A stretch of DNA of 64,000 nucleotides from Microbacterium sp. LCT-H2 (GTDB taxonomy: Bacteria > Actinomycetota > Actinomycetes > Actinomycetales > Microbacteriaceae). The stretch spans positions 18,608 to 82,607 of the forward strand of contig NZ_MODW01000009.1 of NCBI RefSeq assembly GCF_001866135.1, written 5' to 3'. The notes beneath the pieces are model-generated. The model saw only the letters and a list, made by a program, of their open reading frames with translations. It made no database searches and was not told the DNA's origin. Shown piece after piece: positions 27,566 through 35,133 of this stretch; position 1 is the first letter of the stretch, and each line of letters opens with the position of its first letter. The position numbers and the translations under genes are program-made.

Positions 27566-28384
27566 ATGGACACTCACGTTCAGCAGGAACGCGGACCCGC
27601 GGCCACGAGCACCGCTCCGGCGCTCGAGGTCTCGGATCTCGCGATCACCTTCGCCTCCAAGCGCCGCCAGGTCACGGCTCTCGAGGGCGTCGACCTCCGC
27701 GTCGAGGAGGGGGAGTTCCTCTCGATCGCCGGGCCCTCGGGATGCGGCAAGTCGACGCTCCTGAAGGCCGTGGCGGGACTCACCGCTCCGAGCCGCGGCA
27801 GCATCCGCCTGCGCGGCGACGAGGTTCGCGGACCGCGGCAGGATATCGGCTACGTGTTCCAGCGGGCGGCGCTTCTGGAATGGCGCAGCGTCCGCGGCAA
27901 CATCCTCCTGCAGGCCGAGATGCGCGGGATGGACATGCGCAAGGCCCAGGCCCGTGCCGACGAGCTCATCGAGATGACCGGGCTCACCGGCTTCGAGAAG
28001 TCGCTGCCGCACGAGCTCTCCGGAGGCATGCAGCAGCGGGTGTCGCTGTGCCGCGCGCTGCTGCACGAGCCGCGGGTGCTGCTCATGGACGAGCCGTTCG
28101 GTGCCCTCGACGCCCTCACGCGCGAGCGCATGAACGTCGAGCTCAACCGGATCTGGAGCGCCACCGGCACGACCGTGCTGCTCGTGACCCACTCGGTCGC
28201 GGAGGCGGTCTACCTCGCCAGCCGCGTCATCGTGATGGGGCCGCGCCCCGGACGGATCCTGGAGGAGCACCGCGTCGACCTCCCGGCCCGCCGCGGCTAC
28301 GTCGATGTGCTGGAGACGGAGGAGTTCCACCGCGTCTCCAGCCGCGTCCGCGAGCTCCTCGGCTCCTCCACCGACGCCGACTGA
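27566..28384 (+). CDS. ABC transporter ATPase, NitT/TauT type
   Basis: A 272-residue ATP-binding subunit. Walker A GPSGCGKST at residues 56-64, Q-loop in YVFQRAALLEW, signature ELSGGMQQR, Walker B VLLMDEPFGALD and the H-loop in VTHSVAEAV are all present. It powers the permease encoded upstream and completes the importer. The stop is followed at once by a C-rich low-complexity tract and then by the 54-bp repeats. Confidence 0.92.
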   Translation: MDTHVQQERGPAATSTAPALEVSDLAITFASKRRQVTALEGVDLRVEEGEFLSIAGPSGCGKSTLLKAVAGLTAPSRGSIRLRGDEVRGPRQDIGYVFQRAALLEWRSVRGNILLQAEMRGMDMRKAQARADELIEMTGLTGFEKSLPHELSGGMQQRVSLCRALLHEPRVLLMDEPFGALDALTRERMNVELNRIWSATGTTVLLVTHSVAEAVYLASRVIVMGPRPGRILEEHRVDLPARRGYVDVLETEEFHRVSSRVRELLGSSTDAD

Positions 28385-28439
28385 CCCCGCCCCGTCCCGC
28401 CCCGTCCCGCCCCCGCCCCGTCCCGCCCCCCGCCCGCGT

Positions 28440-28493
28440 GCGGGATCAAAACGGCCCCTCCCCAGCGTCCCCTGGGCCCGTTTTCGATCCCGC
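28440..28493. repeat. 54-bp palindromic repeat, copy B1
   Basis: Begins GCGGGATCAAAACGG and ends CCCGTTTTCGATCCCGC; the arms are near-perfect inverses with a GC-rich centre. Exactly 54 bp. Confidence 0.85.
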
Positions 28494-28512
28494 CCCAGGG
28501 GTGGTCGGCGGG

Positions 28513-28566
28513 ACGGGATCAATTAGGTCCCTCCGGAACCCTCGGGGCGCCCGTTTTCGATCCCGC
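28513..28566. repeat. 54-bp palindromic repeat, copy B2
   Basis: Begins ACGGGATCAATTAGG and ends CCCGTTTTCGATCCCGC. Start-to-start distance from B1 is 73 bp, the same as B6 to B7. Confidence 0.85.
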
Positions 28567-28663
28567 GCGGGGAGTGGCGGACGGATCGGTGCCGACGGTC
28601 CGACGCGCGACAACAGGAGGGGCCCCGTCGCCCGAGCGTGCGCGGAACGAGACAGCCCGGCGG

Positions 28664-28717
28664 GCGGGATGAGGAATGCTCCCGCGAAACGCTGACGAGG
28701 GTCCTTCTTGATCCCGC
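28664..28717. repeat. 54-bp palindromic repeat, copy B3
   Basis: Begins GCGGGATGAGGAATG and ends CCTTCTTGATCCCGC. The ATCA/TGAT asymmetry is reversed relative to the other copies, so it may be inverted. Confidence 0.75.
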
Positions 28718-28734
28718 ACCGGCGCCCCCACGGC

Positions 28735-28788
28735 GCGGGATCGAAAACTCCCCCCGGCGGCTGCCGAGGGGAGCGGTTTCGATCCCGC
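28735..28788. repeat. 54-bp palindromic repeat, copy B4
   Basis: Begins GCGGGATCGAAAACTCC and ends GCGGTTTCGATCCCGC. Exactly 54 bp, 71 bp after the start of B3. Confidence 0.85.
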
Positions 28789-28823
28789 AGCACGCCCGGG
28801 AGACGGCGCCGCGGGAGGGAGGC

Positions 28824-30467
28824 TCAGTCGCCGAGGGCGGCGGACACCACGGCGCGGGCCTCAGCCTGCACCTCGGCGAGATGCTCGGGGCCCCGCAGGC
28901 TCTCGGCGTAGAGCTTGTACACGTCTTCGGTTCCGGACGGCCGCGCGGCGAACCAGGCGTGGGGAGTCTGCACCTTGAGGCCGCCGATCGCCGCACCGTT
29001 GCCGGGGGCGTGCGACAGCTTCGCGATGATGTCCTCGCCGGCGAGCGTGGTCGCGGTCACCGATTCCGGGGCGAGCTTGCCGAGCGTCGCCTTCTGCTCG
29101 GGGGTCGCCGGAGCATCGACGCGCTGGTAGGCGGACGAGCCGAAGGCGTCCTCCAGTTCCGCGTAGCGCTGCGAAGGGGTCTTGCCGGTCACCGCGAGGA
29201 TCTCGGCCGCGAGCAGGCAGAGGAGGATGCCGTCCTTGTCGGTGGACCACACGGAGCCGTCGTGTCGGAGGAACGAGGCCCCCGCCGACTCCTCGCCGCC
29301 GAACGCCACGGAGCCGTCGAGCAGTCCGGGCACGAACCACTTGAAGCCGACCGGAACCTCGAGCAGACGCCGTCCGAGCGACTCGGCCACGCGGTCGATG
29401 ATCATCGACGACACCAGCGTCTTGCCGACCGCGGCCTCGCGCGGCCAGTGCTCCCGGTGCGAGAAGAGGTAGTCGATGGCGACGGCGAGGAAGTGGTTCG
29501 GGTTCATGAGCCCGGCGTCGGGGGTGACGATGCCGTGCCGGTCCGCGTCGGCGTCGTTCCCAGTGAGGATGTCGTAGTCGCCCTTCTTCGCCACGAGCGA
29601 TGCCATGGCCGACGGGGACGACGGATCCATCCGGATCTTCTCGTCCCAGTCCAGGGTCATGAAGCGCCACGTGGGGTCGACCTCGGGGTTCACGACCGTG
29701 AGGTCGAGTTCGTGCATCTCGGCGATCAGCGACCAGTACTCCACCGACGCGCCGCCCAGCGGGTCCGCGCCGATACGCACGCCGGCGCGGCGGATCGCCT
29801 CGAGGTCGATGATCGACGGCAGGTCGCGCACATAGGCGTCGCGGAAGTCGTATCCGGTGATCGCGTCCCAGTCCACGTCGGCGAAGCGCTCGCGGCGCAC
29901 GGCGGTCAGGCCGTCCGCGATGAGCTGGTTGGCGCGGTCGGCGATCCAGCCCGTCGCATCGGTGTCGGCGGGACCGCCGTGGGGCGGGTTGTACTTGAAG
30001 CCGCCGTCGCGGGGCGGGTTGTGCGAGGGGGTCACGACGATGCCGTCTGCGCGACCCGGGTCGTCGGCGGCGCGGTCGCGGTTGTACGTGAGAATCGCGT
30101 GGCTCAGCGCGGGGGTCGGCACCCAGGAGTCCCGGGCGTCGACGCGCACGTCCACTCCGTTCGCGAGCAGGACCTCGATGGCGCTGCGCTCCGCCGGGAG
30201 GGAGAGCGCGTGGGTGTCGCGCCCCAGGAAGAGCGGACCGGTGATGCCCTGCGCGGCGCGGTAGTCGACGATGGCCTGCGTCGTGGCGAGGATGTGGTTC
30301 TCGTTGAAGCTCTTCGTGAGCGACGAGCCGCGGTGCCCGCTGGTGCCGAACACGACCCGCTCGCTCGCGACATCCGGATTCGGCACGCGGTCGTAGTAGG
30401 CGGCGATCAGCTCGTCGACGTCGATCAGGTCACTTTCCTCCGCGGGGAGGCCGGCACGGCTGCTCAT
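28824..30467 (-). CDS. pgm: phosphoglucomutase (alpha-D-glucose phosphate-specific)
   Basis: A 547-residue alpha-phosphohexomutase that interconverts glucose-1-phosphate and glucose-6-phosphate. The phosphoserine loop TPSHNPP contains Ser148, GNDADADRHG is the metal-binding loop, GGEESAG the sugar-binding loop, and RPSGTED the phosphate-binding loop near the C terminus. The N-terminal FGTSGHRGS is typical of the bacterial Pgm subfamily. It takes the product of the gal pathway into glycolysis, although the genes are not adjacent. It diverges from pheA and is flanked downstream by four B repeats. Confidence 0.95.
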   Translation of the reverse strand: MSSRAGLPAEESDLIDVDELIAAYYDRVPNPDVASERVVFGTSGHRGSSLTKSFNENHILATTQAIVDYRAAQGITGPLFLGRDTHALSLPAERSAIEVLLANGVDVRVDARDSWVPTPALSHAILTYNRDRAADDPGRADGIVVTPSHNPPRDGGFKYNPPHGGPADTDATGWIADRANQLIADGLTAVRRERFADVDWDAITGYDFRDAYVRDLPSIIDLEAIRRAGVRIGADPLGGASVEYWSLIAEMHELDLTVVNPEVDPTWRFMTLDWDEKIRMDPSSPSAMASLVAKKGDYDILTGNDADADRHGIVTPDAGLMNPNHFLAVAIDYLFSHREHWPREAAVGKTLVSSMIIDRVAESLGRRLLEVPVGFKWFVPGLLDGSVAFGGEESAGASFLRHDGSVWSTDKDGILLCLLAAEILAVTGKTPSQRYAELEDAFGSSAYQRVDAPATPEQKATLGKLAPESVTATTLAGEDIIAKLSHAPGNGAAIGGLKVQTPHAWFAARPSGTEDVYKLYAESLRGPEHLAEVQAEARAVVSAALGD

Positions 30468-30554
30468 GCTCTCAGTCTGCCCCGTGCGGCGGATGCTCGC
30501 ATCCGGCTTGACATGCGCGATTGCGATGAGTCACCGAGGGATAGGCTGAACGCC

Positions 30555-31496
30555 GTGACTGCACGCCGAACCTACAGCTACCTCGGACCGGCCGGAACCT
30601 TCACGGAGGCGGCGCTCGACCAGGTGGCCGAAGCCAGGGGGCAGGAGTGGCGACCGGTGCACAACGTGGGCGAGGCGCTCGCGGACGTCCTCGAAGGACG
30701 CAGCGACGCCGCCATGATCGCGATCGAGAACTCCATCGAGGGCGGGGTCTCCACCACCCAGGATGCGCTGGCGACGCTGCCGGGGCTCCGGATCATCGGC
30801 GAGTATCTCGTGCGGGTGAACTTCGTCCTCGTCGCGCCACGCGGCACCACTCTCGACCAGGTCGAGGTCATCGCCGCGCACCCCGTCGCCTACGCGCAGT
30901 GTCACGGCTGGCTCGGCGAACACCTCCCGACCCACTCGCATGTGCCGGCGGCGAGCAACGTCGCCTCGGCCATCGGCGTCCTCGACGGCACCTCGCCCGC
31001 GCAGGCCGCGATCGCCGCCCCCGGCATCGTGCAGCACTATGACGTGGAGGTGCTCGCCGAGGGCATCGGCGACAACGCGGCGGCCGTGACCCGGTTCGTC
31101 CTCGTCACCCGCACCACGCGTTCGCCCGCGCCGACCGGTGCCGACAAGACCTCGCTGATCGTCGAACTCCCGCACGACCACCCTGGTTCGCTCCTCGAGA
31201 TGCTGGAGCAGTTCTCGACGCGCGGCATCAACCTCTCTCTCATCGAGTCGCGGCCCATCGGCGACGAGCTCGGCCGGTACCGGTTCGTGATCGACGCGGA
31301 CGGCCACATCGAGCACGAGCGGATGGCCGACGCCCTGCTCGGGATCCGCCGCTTCAGCCCCCGCGTGGTGTTCCTCGGGTCCTATCCCCGTGCTGACCGG
31401 CAGATCGTGCAGTATCCTGACCGCTACTCCGACGAGGTCTTCATCGAGGCCCGCGACTGGCTCCGCGGCATCCTCTCCGGCGAACCCGAGTCCTGA
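30555..31496 (+). CDS. pheA: prephenate dehydratase
   Basis: A 313-residue enzyme of phenylalanine synthesis that converts prephenate to phenylpyruvate. The catalytic domain starts TYSYLGPAGTFTEAAL and contains IENSIEGGVSTTQDAL and the TRF motif (AAAVTRFVLV). The C-terminal ACT domain (LIVELPHDHPGSLLEMLEQFSTRGINLSLIESRPI) binds phenylalanine for feedback inhibition. There is no chorismate mutase domain, as usual in Actinobacteria. The GTG start lies seven bases after a TAGGCT -10 (30542-30547), implying leaderless transcription. Confidence 0.94.
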   Translation: MTARRTYSYLGPAGTFTEAALDQVAEARGQEWRPVHNVGEALADVLEGRSDAAMIAIENSIEGGVSTTQDALATLPGLRIIGEYLVRVNFVLVAPRGTTLDQVEVIAAHPVAYAQCHGWLGEHLPTHSHVPAASNVASAIGVLDGTSPAQAAIAAPGIVQHYDVEVLAEGIGDNAAAVTRFVLVTRTTRSPAPTGADKTSLIVELPHDHPGSLLEMLEQFSTRGINLSLIESRPIGDELGRYRFVIDADGHIEHERMADALLGIRRFSPRVVFLGSYPRADRQIVQYPDRYSDEVFIEARDWLRGILSGEPES

Positions 31497-31516
31497 CGCG
31501 GCCCGCTGCAGGTCCC

Positions 31517-31570
31517 GCGGGATCAACATTGCACCTCATGCGCTCCGGGGAGGAGCTGTTTCGATCCCGC
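31517..31570. repeat. 54-bp palindromic repeat, copy B5
   Basis: Begins GCGGGATCAACATTGCACC and ends GCTGTTTCGATCCCGC. It lies between pheA and the convergent small gene, 21 bases after the pheA stop. Confidence 0.85.
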
Positions 31571-31585
31571 ACGACGAGGAGCGGG

Positions 31586-31792
31586 TCAGTGCTCCTGGAA
31601 TCGCGGCCAGGCGCTGCCCGGCAGCATACGGGCGTGCAGTGCGCCCTTCGCGGAGGCGAGGCTGGGATAGGTTCCGGCCGCCGCGTCCGCTCCCGCCATG
31701 GTCACCACGTAGCCGTTCTCATCGTGGCGGATGCTCCCCACGACGCCGTTCGTCCCGTACGCGACCCAGAGTGCGAGTGTCTTGGTGCTCAT
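31586..31792 (-). CDS. small hypothetical protein (68 aa)
   Basis: A 68-residue soluble protein starting MSTKTLALWVAYG, with one compact alternation of strands and helices, many alanines and no cysteine or signal peptide. The ATG is preceded by an AGGGG ribosome site. I do not recognise a domain. It stands alone between the repeat downstream of pheA and a DUF559 gene. It may be a short stress or phage-type protein; no function is claimed. The frame extends upstream to 31837, but the added residues are Arg/Ser-rich and have no ribosome site. Confidence 0.6.
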   Translation of the reverse strand: MSTKTLALWVAYGTNGVVGSIRHDENGYVVTMAGADAAAGTYPSLASAKGALHARMLPGSAWPRFQEH

Positions 31793-31892
31793 CGTCGAAC
31801 CCCTCTCTCTGCCGCCGAGGCTACGCCTCCCTGACATCCGGAGCCAGCCCCCTCATCGCGGAGAGGACCGAACGCCCATCCGTGAGCACGCC

Positions 31893-32828
31893 TCAACCCC
31901 GGATGCCGTGGCGAACCGTGAGTGCGCGACGCACACGGGCGGCGAGGGCGGCGCCACCGTCGCGCAGATCGAGCTCGGTGACGCGGATCACGAGCCAACC
32001 GTGGTCTTCGAGGTCGCGCTGACGCCGGATGTCGATCCGCCATTGGTCACGGTCCGTCCGATGGCCGTCGCCTTCGTACTCGATGGCGATGCGGCATTCG
32101 GGGTAGGCGAGGTCGACCCGTGCGAGGAAGTGTCCGTCCAGGGAGACGAGGTGCTGGATCGCGGGTTCCGGGAGGCCGAAGCTGCGGAGGAGCAGACGCG
32201 TCTCGGTCTCTTTCGGCGACTCGACACCCAGGCGTGCGAGAGGCAGCGCCTCGCGTACGCGACCGCAGCCGGGGAACCGCCCCCATCGCGTCAACCGTCG
32301 ATCGATGGTCTCGATGGTGGCGACCGGCCGACCCGTCCGCAGCCCCGGATAGGCGTCGGACGATGTGAGCAGGGCGTCGAGCGCGACGACCATCGGCACG
32401 GAGACGAACTCCCGCGCGCAGAGGAAAAGTGCGCTGACCGGATCCACCGTCGGAACTCCGTGGAGGTGCCATGTGTCGGCCCTTCCCGGCGCGATGCGGC
32501 GCCCTCGGACACCGATCGTCCGGGGCGGCGAGGTCCCGGTGTGCACGGCGACGTCGAGGGGCTCATCGGGGGACCATCGGACGGACGCGGGGAGTCTCCA
32601 CAGTCGGAGAGCGGTGCGTCCGGCGAACGCCTGACCCTCGCGAAGACGCGGCAGGTAGGAGGCGACTCGATCGTCGAACGTGGAGGCTTCCGCTGTCGAT
32701 CGCACTCCGGCGAACGGTCGCGCGAGGTCTCGGCTGGAGTATCTCTTCCGCCCGACCCCGATGGCAGCGGCATCACGGACGGCGAAGTGAGGGCCGAGGT
32801 CGGGCGGGAGGGGCACACGGTGTCGCAT
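31893..32828 (-). CDS. DUF559-type nuclease-fold protein with AbiEi-like N terminus
   Basis: A 311-residue protein of a type abundant in Actinobacteria. The N-terminal half resembles the AbiEi-family antitoxin-like region, and the C-terminal 100 residues match the Vsr/DUF559 restriction-endonuclease-like fold (RVDLAYPECRIAIEYEGDGH, with Asp and Glu positioned as in PD-(D/E)xK nucleases, then RDLEDHGWLVIRV). Whether it cuts DNA is unknown. No AbiEii nucleotidyltransferase partner gene is adjacent, so it is not a complete toxin-antitoxin pair. Confidence 0.78.
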   Translation of the reverse strand: MRHRVPLPPDLGPHFAVRDAAAIGVGRKRYSSRDLARPFAGVRSTAEASTFDDRVASYLPRLREGQAFAGRTALRLWRLPASVRWSPDEPLDVAVHTGTSPPRTIGVRGRRIAPGRADTWHLHGVPTVDPVSALFLCAREFVSVPMVVALDALLTSSDAYPGLRTGRPVATIETIDRRLTRWGRFPGCGRVREALPLARLGVESPKETETRLLLRSFGLPEPAIQHLVSLDGHFLARVDLAYPECRIAIEYEGDGHRTDRDQWRIDIRRQRDLEDHGWLVIRVTELDLRDGGAALAARVRRALTVRHGIRG

Positions 32829-32939
32829 CCGTCCATGCTGTCCGCGCAGGATCGGCGTCCCGACGGATGATCGTCCTCAGCCCGGCTCTTGTGGAAAACA
32901 CGGACTGACTGGCGAATGTGGCGGAGGTCCTGTTCCCGC

Positions 32940-32993
32940 GCCGGATCAGAAATGTCCCTTTGGCCGCGGCCGAAGGCACGCTTTCCGTCCCGT
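32940..32993. repeat. 54-bp palindromic repeat, degenerate copy B8
   Basis: Begins GCCGGATCAGAAATG and ends CTTTCCGTCCCGT. The left end and the TCCCG of the right end fall at exactly the positions expected for a 54-bp copy, with several substitutions. Confidence 0.55.
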
Positions 32994-33041
32994 ATGCCGA
33001 CACAGCGAGGGGTCCGCGGCGACGACGACGACGGCAGGCGC

Positions 33042-33095
33042 GCGGGATCAGAAGGGTGCCGCGGGACGCGCGCGGGGGACCGTTATCGATCCCGC
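33042..33095. repeat. 54-bp palindromic repeat, copy B6
   Basis: Begins GCGGGATCAGAAGGGTGCC and ends CGTTATCGATCCCGC. Exactly 54 bp. Confidence 0.85.
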
Positions 33096-33114
33096 ACCAA
33101 GCGAGAGATCGGAC

Positions 33115-33168
33115 GCGGGATCAGAATCGTGCCGTCTGAGCCGTGTGGGGGAGCGTTAGTGATCCCGC
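33115..33168. repeat. 54-bp palindromic repeat, copy B7
   Basis: Begins GCGGGATCAGAATCGTGCC and ends CGTTAGTGATCCCGC. It starts 73 bp after B6, matching the B1-B2 spacing. Confidence 0.85.
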
Positions 33169-33201
33169 GACGGAACTCCCGCGCCCGCGACGGAACTCCC
33201 G
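33164..33201. repeat. 18-bp tandem repeat, two units
   Basis: CCCGCGACGGAACTCCCG at 33164-33181 and again at 33184-33201, period 20. The first unit overlaps the end of B7. Confidence 0.7.
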
Positions 33202-33217
33202 TCCCGCGCGACGCGGG

Positions 33218-34255
33218 TCACGCGCCGGCGACGAGCTCCAGCGTCTGAGCGCGCCCCGCGGCCGAGTCCTTCGGCTCCGCGTCGTAGGCCCCGGCGACGG
33301 GGGAGAGCATGACTTCGTCCACCCCGTAGGTCGCCGCGAAGGAGCGCACCTCGGCGGCGACGGACTCCCCGGTGCCGACGAACCACCGCGACCGCGCGGC
33401 CTCGACCACCTGATCGGTCGCGGCGTCGTGCTCCGCGGCGAGGGCCTGTTCGACGGTCTCGAGCGCGACGAGCGGCTGGTTGAGCCGGAGCCGCGCCATC
33501 ATCCGCAGCTGCGGGAGGGCGCGGGCCTCGGCCTCCTCCGCCGTGGGGGCGGCGACGGCGTTCACGGTGAGGAAGGTCCGCGGCTCCGGGTGCTCCTCGC
33601 TCCGACGGTAGTTCGTGCGGTAGAGGTCGAGGGCGCGTTCCAAGCCCTGTCCGGAGAAGTGGTTCGCGAACACGTACGGCAGGCCGAGGGAAGCGGCAAG
33701 CTGTGCGGAGTAGTCGCTCGAACCCAGCAGCCACACCTCGGGCACCCCGGTCGCGGCGGGGGTCGCCCGCACGGTGTACTCCCCGCCGGAGGTGAAGCGC
33801 ACGGTGGCGCCGTCGGCGGTGAAGAGCGCCGCGATGTCCTGCACGTGGCGGGGGAATTGCTCCACGTCGCTGGTGGTCCCTGACCCGCGGAGGAGCTGGG
33901 TGATCACGGGGTCGCTGCCGGGGGCGCGGCCGAGGCCCAGGTCGATGCGGCCGGGCGCGATGGCTTCGAGGGCGGCGAACTGCTCGGCGACGATCAGCGG
34001 CGCGTGGTTGGGCAGCATCACGCCGCCGGAGCCGAGGCGGATGCGCGAGGTGCGCGTGGCGGCAGCCGCGATGAGGACCGGCGGCGTGGTCGAGGCGACC
34101 GCGGGCATGTTGTGGTGCTCGGCGAACCAGTAGCGGCGATAGCCGAGCCGGTCGGCGGCCGCGGCGAGGGAGAGGGAGGCGGTGATGGCCTCGGCACTGG
34201 TCTGGCCGGAGCGGACCGGCACGAGGTCGAGGACGGAGAGGGCGACGTCGTTCAT
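33218..34255 (-). CDS. LLM-class flavin-dependent oxidoreductase
   Basis: A 345-residue luciferase-like (bacterial luciferase-fold) FMN or F420 oxidoreductase. The N terminus ALSVLDLVPVRSGQT, the RYWFAEHHNMP segment, GSGGVMLPNHAPL and GRIDLGLGRAPGSD are hallmarks of the MsnO8-type subgroup. The substrate is unknown. I start at 34255 because most relatives begin close to ALSVLDLVPV; the frame runs 11 codons further upstream. It is the last of three minus-strand genes after Hsp20 and the DUF2795 protein, 36 bases after the latter. Confidence 0.87.
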   Translation of the reverse strand: MNDVALSVLDLVPVRSGQTSAEAITASLSLAAAADRLGYRRYWFAEHHNMPAVASTTPPVLIAAAATRTSRIRLGSGGVMLPNHAPLIVAEQFAALEAIAPGRIDLGLGRAPGSDPVITQLLRGSGTTSDVEQFPRHVQDIAALFTADGATVRFTSGGEYTVRATPAATGVPEVWLLGSSDYSAQLAASLGLPYVFANHFSGQGLERALDLYRTNYRRSEEHPEPRTFLTVNAVAAPTAEEAEARALPQLRMMARLRLNQPLVALETVEQALAAEHDAATDQVVEAARSRWFVGTGESVAAEVRSFAATYGVDEVMLSPVAGAYDAEPKDSAAGRAQTLELVAGA

Positions 34256-34291
34256 CCCCGGATGCAACCTCGGCGGCCGCTCCGGCATTCC

Positions 34292-34519
34292 CTAGGCGGC
34301 GAGGCGCGAGGCGGGGGTGAGCGCGTCGGCGAGAGCGTTCCTGGCGAGGCGATAGCGGATGAGCCAGGCGGCGCTGAAGCTCTGCTCCGGCAGGTCGCGG
34401 AGTGCGGCGCGGTCCTCCGCCGGCAGCCCGTCCCGCGTGGCTTCGCGCAGGAGGTCGTCGCGGGTCGCCGGGTATTCCATGTCGGCGAGGAAATGGTCGA
34501 GGGTCGAGGAGAGTGCCAT
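34292..34519 (-). CDS. DUF2795-domain small protein
   Basis: A 75-residue acidic helical protein with the pattern LADMEYPATRDDLLREATRDGL then LPEQSFSAAWLIRYRL, the DUF2795 family, of unknown function and common in Actinobacteria. It lies 67 bases after the Hsp20 gene on the same strand, so it is probably co-transcribed and stress-related by association. Confidence 0.75.
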   Translation of the reverse strand: MALSSTLDHFLADMEYPATRDDLLREATRDGLPAEDRAALRDLPEQSFSAAWLIRYRLARNALADALTPASRLAA

Positions 34520-34586
34520 GGGTCGTCCTTTCCGTAGGAAGAGAGGAGAGCAGCGGGGGCGGTGCCGCAGCACCGCCCCCGGGGGA

Positions 34587-35009
34587 TCAGGCGTCGATCG
34601 CCTGGCGCTGTTCGCCGGACTCGACGGTGATCTTCCGCGGCTTCGCCCGCTCGCTGACGGGGATGACGACCGACAGGACACCGCTCTCGTATGAGGCGCT
34701 GATGTTGTCGAGGTCCACACCGTCGCCGAGCGAGAACTGGCGCAGGAACGACCCGGCCCCGCGCTCGCGGGCGAGCCAGCGCACGCCTTCGCGGGTGTCG
34801 GCCGTGCGCTGGGCGCGGATCGTGAGCTGCCCGCCGTCGAGGTCGACGTCGATGGAGCCGGGATCGGCTCCGGGCAGGTCGGCGTGCAGGATGTAGCGGT
34901 CCCCGTCGCGGTACAGGTCCACCGGCATCGACCGGGGCGCGCGCACGGAGTCCAGCACGCTCGCGGCGAAGCGATCGAGCTGGCTGAAGGGATCGAAGGT
35001 CAGTGCCAT
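34587..35009 (-). CDS. Hsp20/alpha-crystallin small heat-shock protein
   Basis: A 140-residue ATP-independent holdase chaperone. The alpha-crystallin domain occupies about residues 28-125 (VDLYRDGDRYILHADLPGADPGSIDVDLDGGQLTI), and the SYESGVLSVVIPV segment is the conserved G-x-L motif. It faces a MerR-type regulator across 124 bases containing a perfect palindrome and AT-rich promoter sequence, implying control by that regulator. Confidence 0.92.
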   Translation of the reverse strand: MALTFDPFSQLDRFAASVLDSVRAPRSMPVDLYRDGDRYILHADLPGADPGSIDVDLDGGQLTIRAQRTADTREGVRWLARERGAGSFLRQFSLGDGVDLDNISASYESGVLSVVIPVSERAKPRKITVESGEQRQAIDA

Positions 35010-35050
35010 GAGGTTCTCCTTTCGTGCGGCCCTGCAAGGGCTGAGGTGGC

Positions 35051-35067
35051 GTGCAGATTATCTGCAC
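35051..35067. promoter_or_regulatory. perfect palindrome between hsp20 and merR-type genes
   Basis: GTGCAGATTATCTGCAC has 8-bp arms around one base. It lies in the shared control region with AT-rich TATAG-containing sequence at 35074-35089, so it is the likely binding site of the adjacent MerR-type regulator. Confidence 0.65.
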
Positions 35068-35133
35068 TTCAGGTATAGATTTGTTATAGAACACGCGTAG
35101 AAACTTCGCAACCCCCGAACCGAGGACTCCCGG

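Larger units (their letters stand above)
28385..28823. other. 439-bp gene-free region: C-rich tract and four 54-bp repeats
   Basis: The region lies between the convergent ABC ATPase and pgm genes. It starts with a CCCCGCCCCGTCCCG-type low-complexity tract (28385-28439), then holds four copies of the 54-bp B repeat. I see no coding signal and no standard terminator. Confidence 0.75.
32829..33217. other. 389-bp gene-free region with B repeats and an 18-bp tandem repeat
   Basis: Between two minus-strand genes. It contains a degenerate 54-bp repeat (B8), two clear copies (B6, B7) and two copies of an 18-bp word at 33164 and 33184. No coding signal was seen. Confidence 0.7.

Noticed and set aside
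31893..32828. Complete AbiE toxin-antitoxin system
   Set aside because: Only an AbiEi-like N-terminal region fused to a nuclease fold is present; no AbiEii toxin gene is adjacent.
28440..33168. CRISPR array
   Set aside because: The 54-bp repeats are palindromic along their whole length, have variable centres and irregular spacing, and no cas gene is present.
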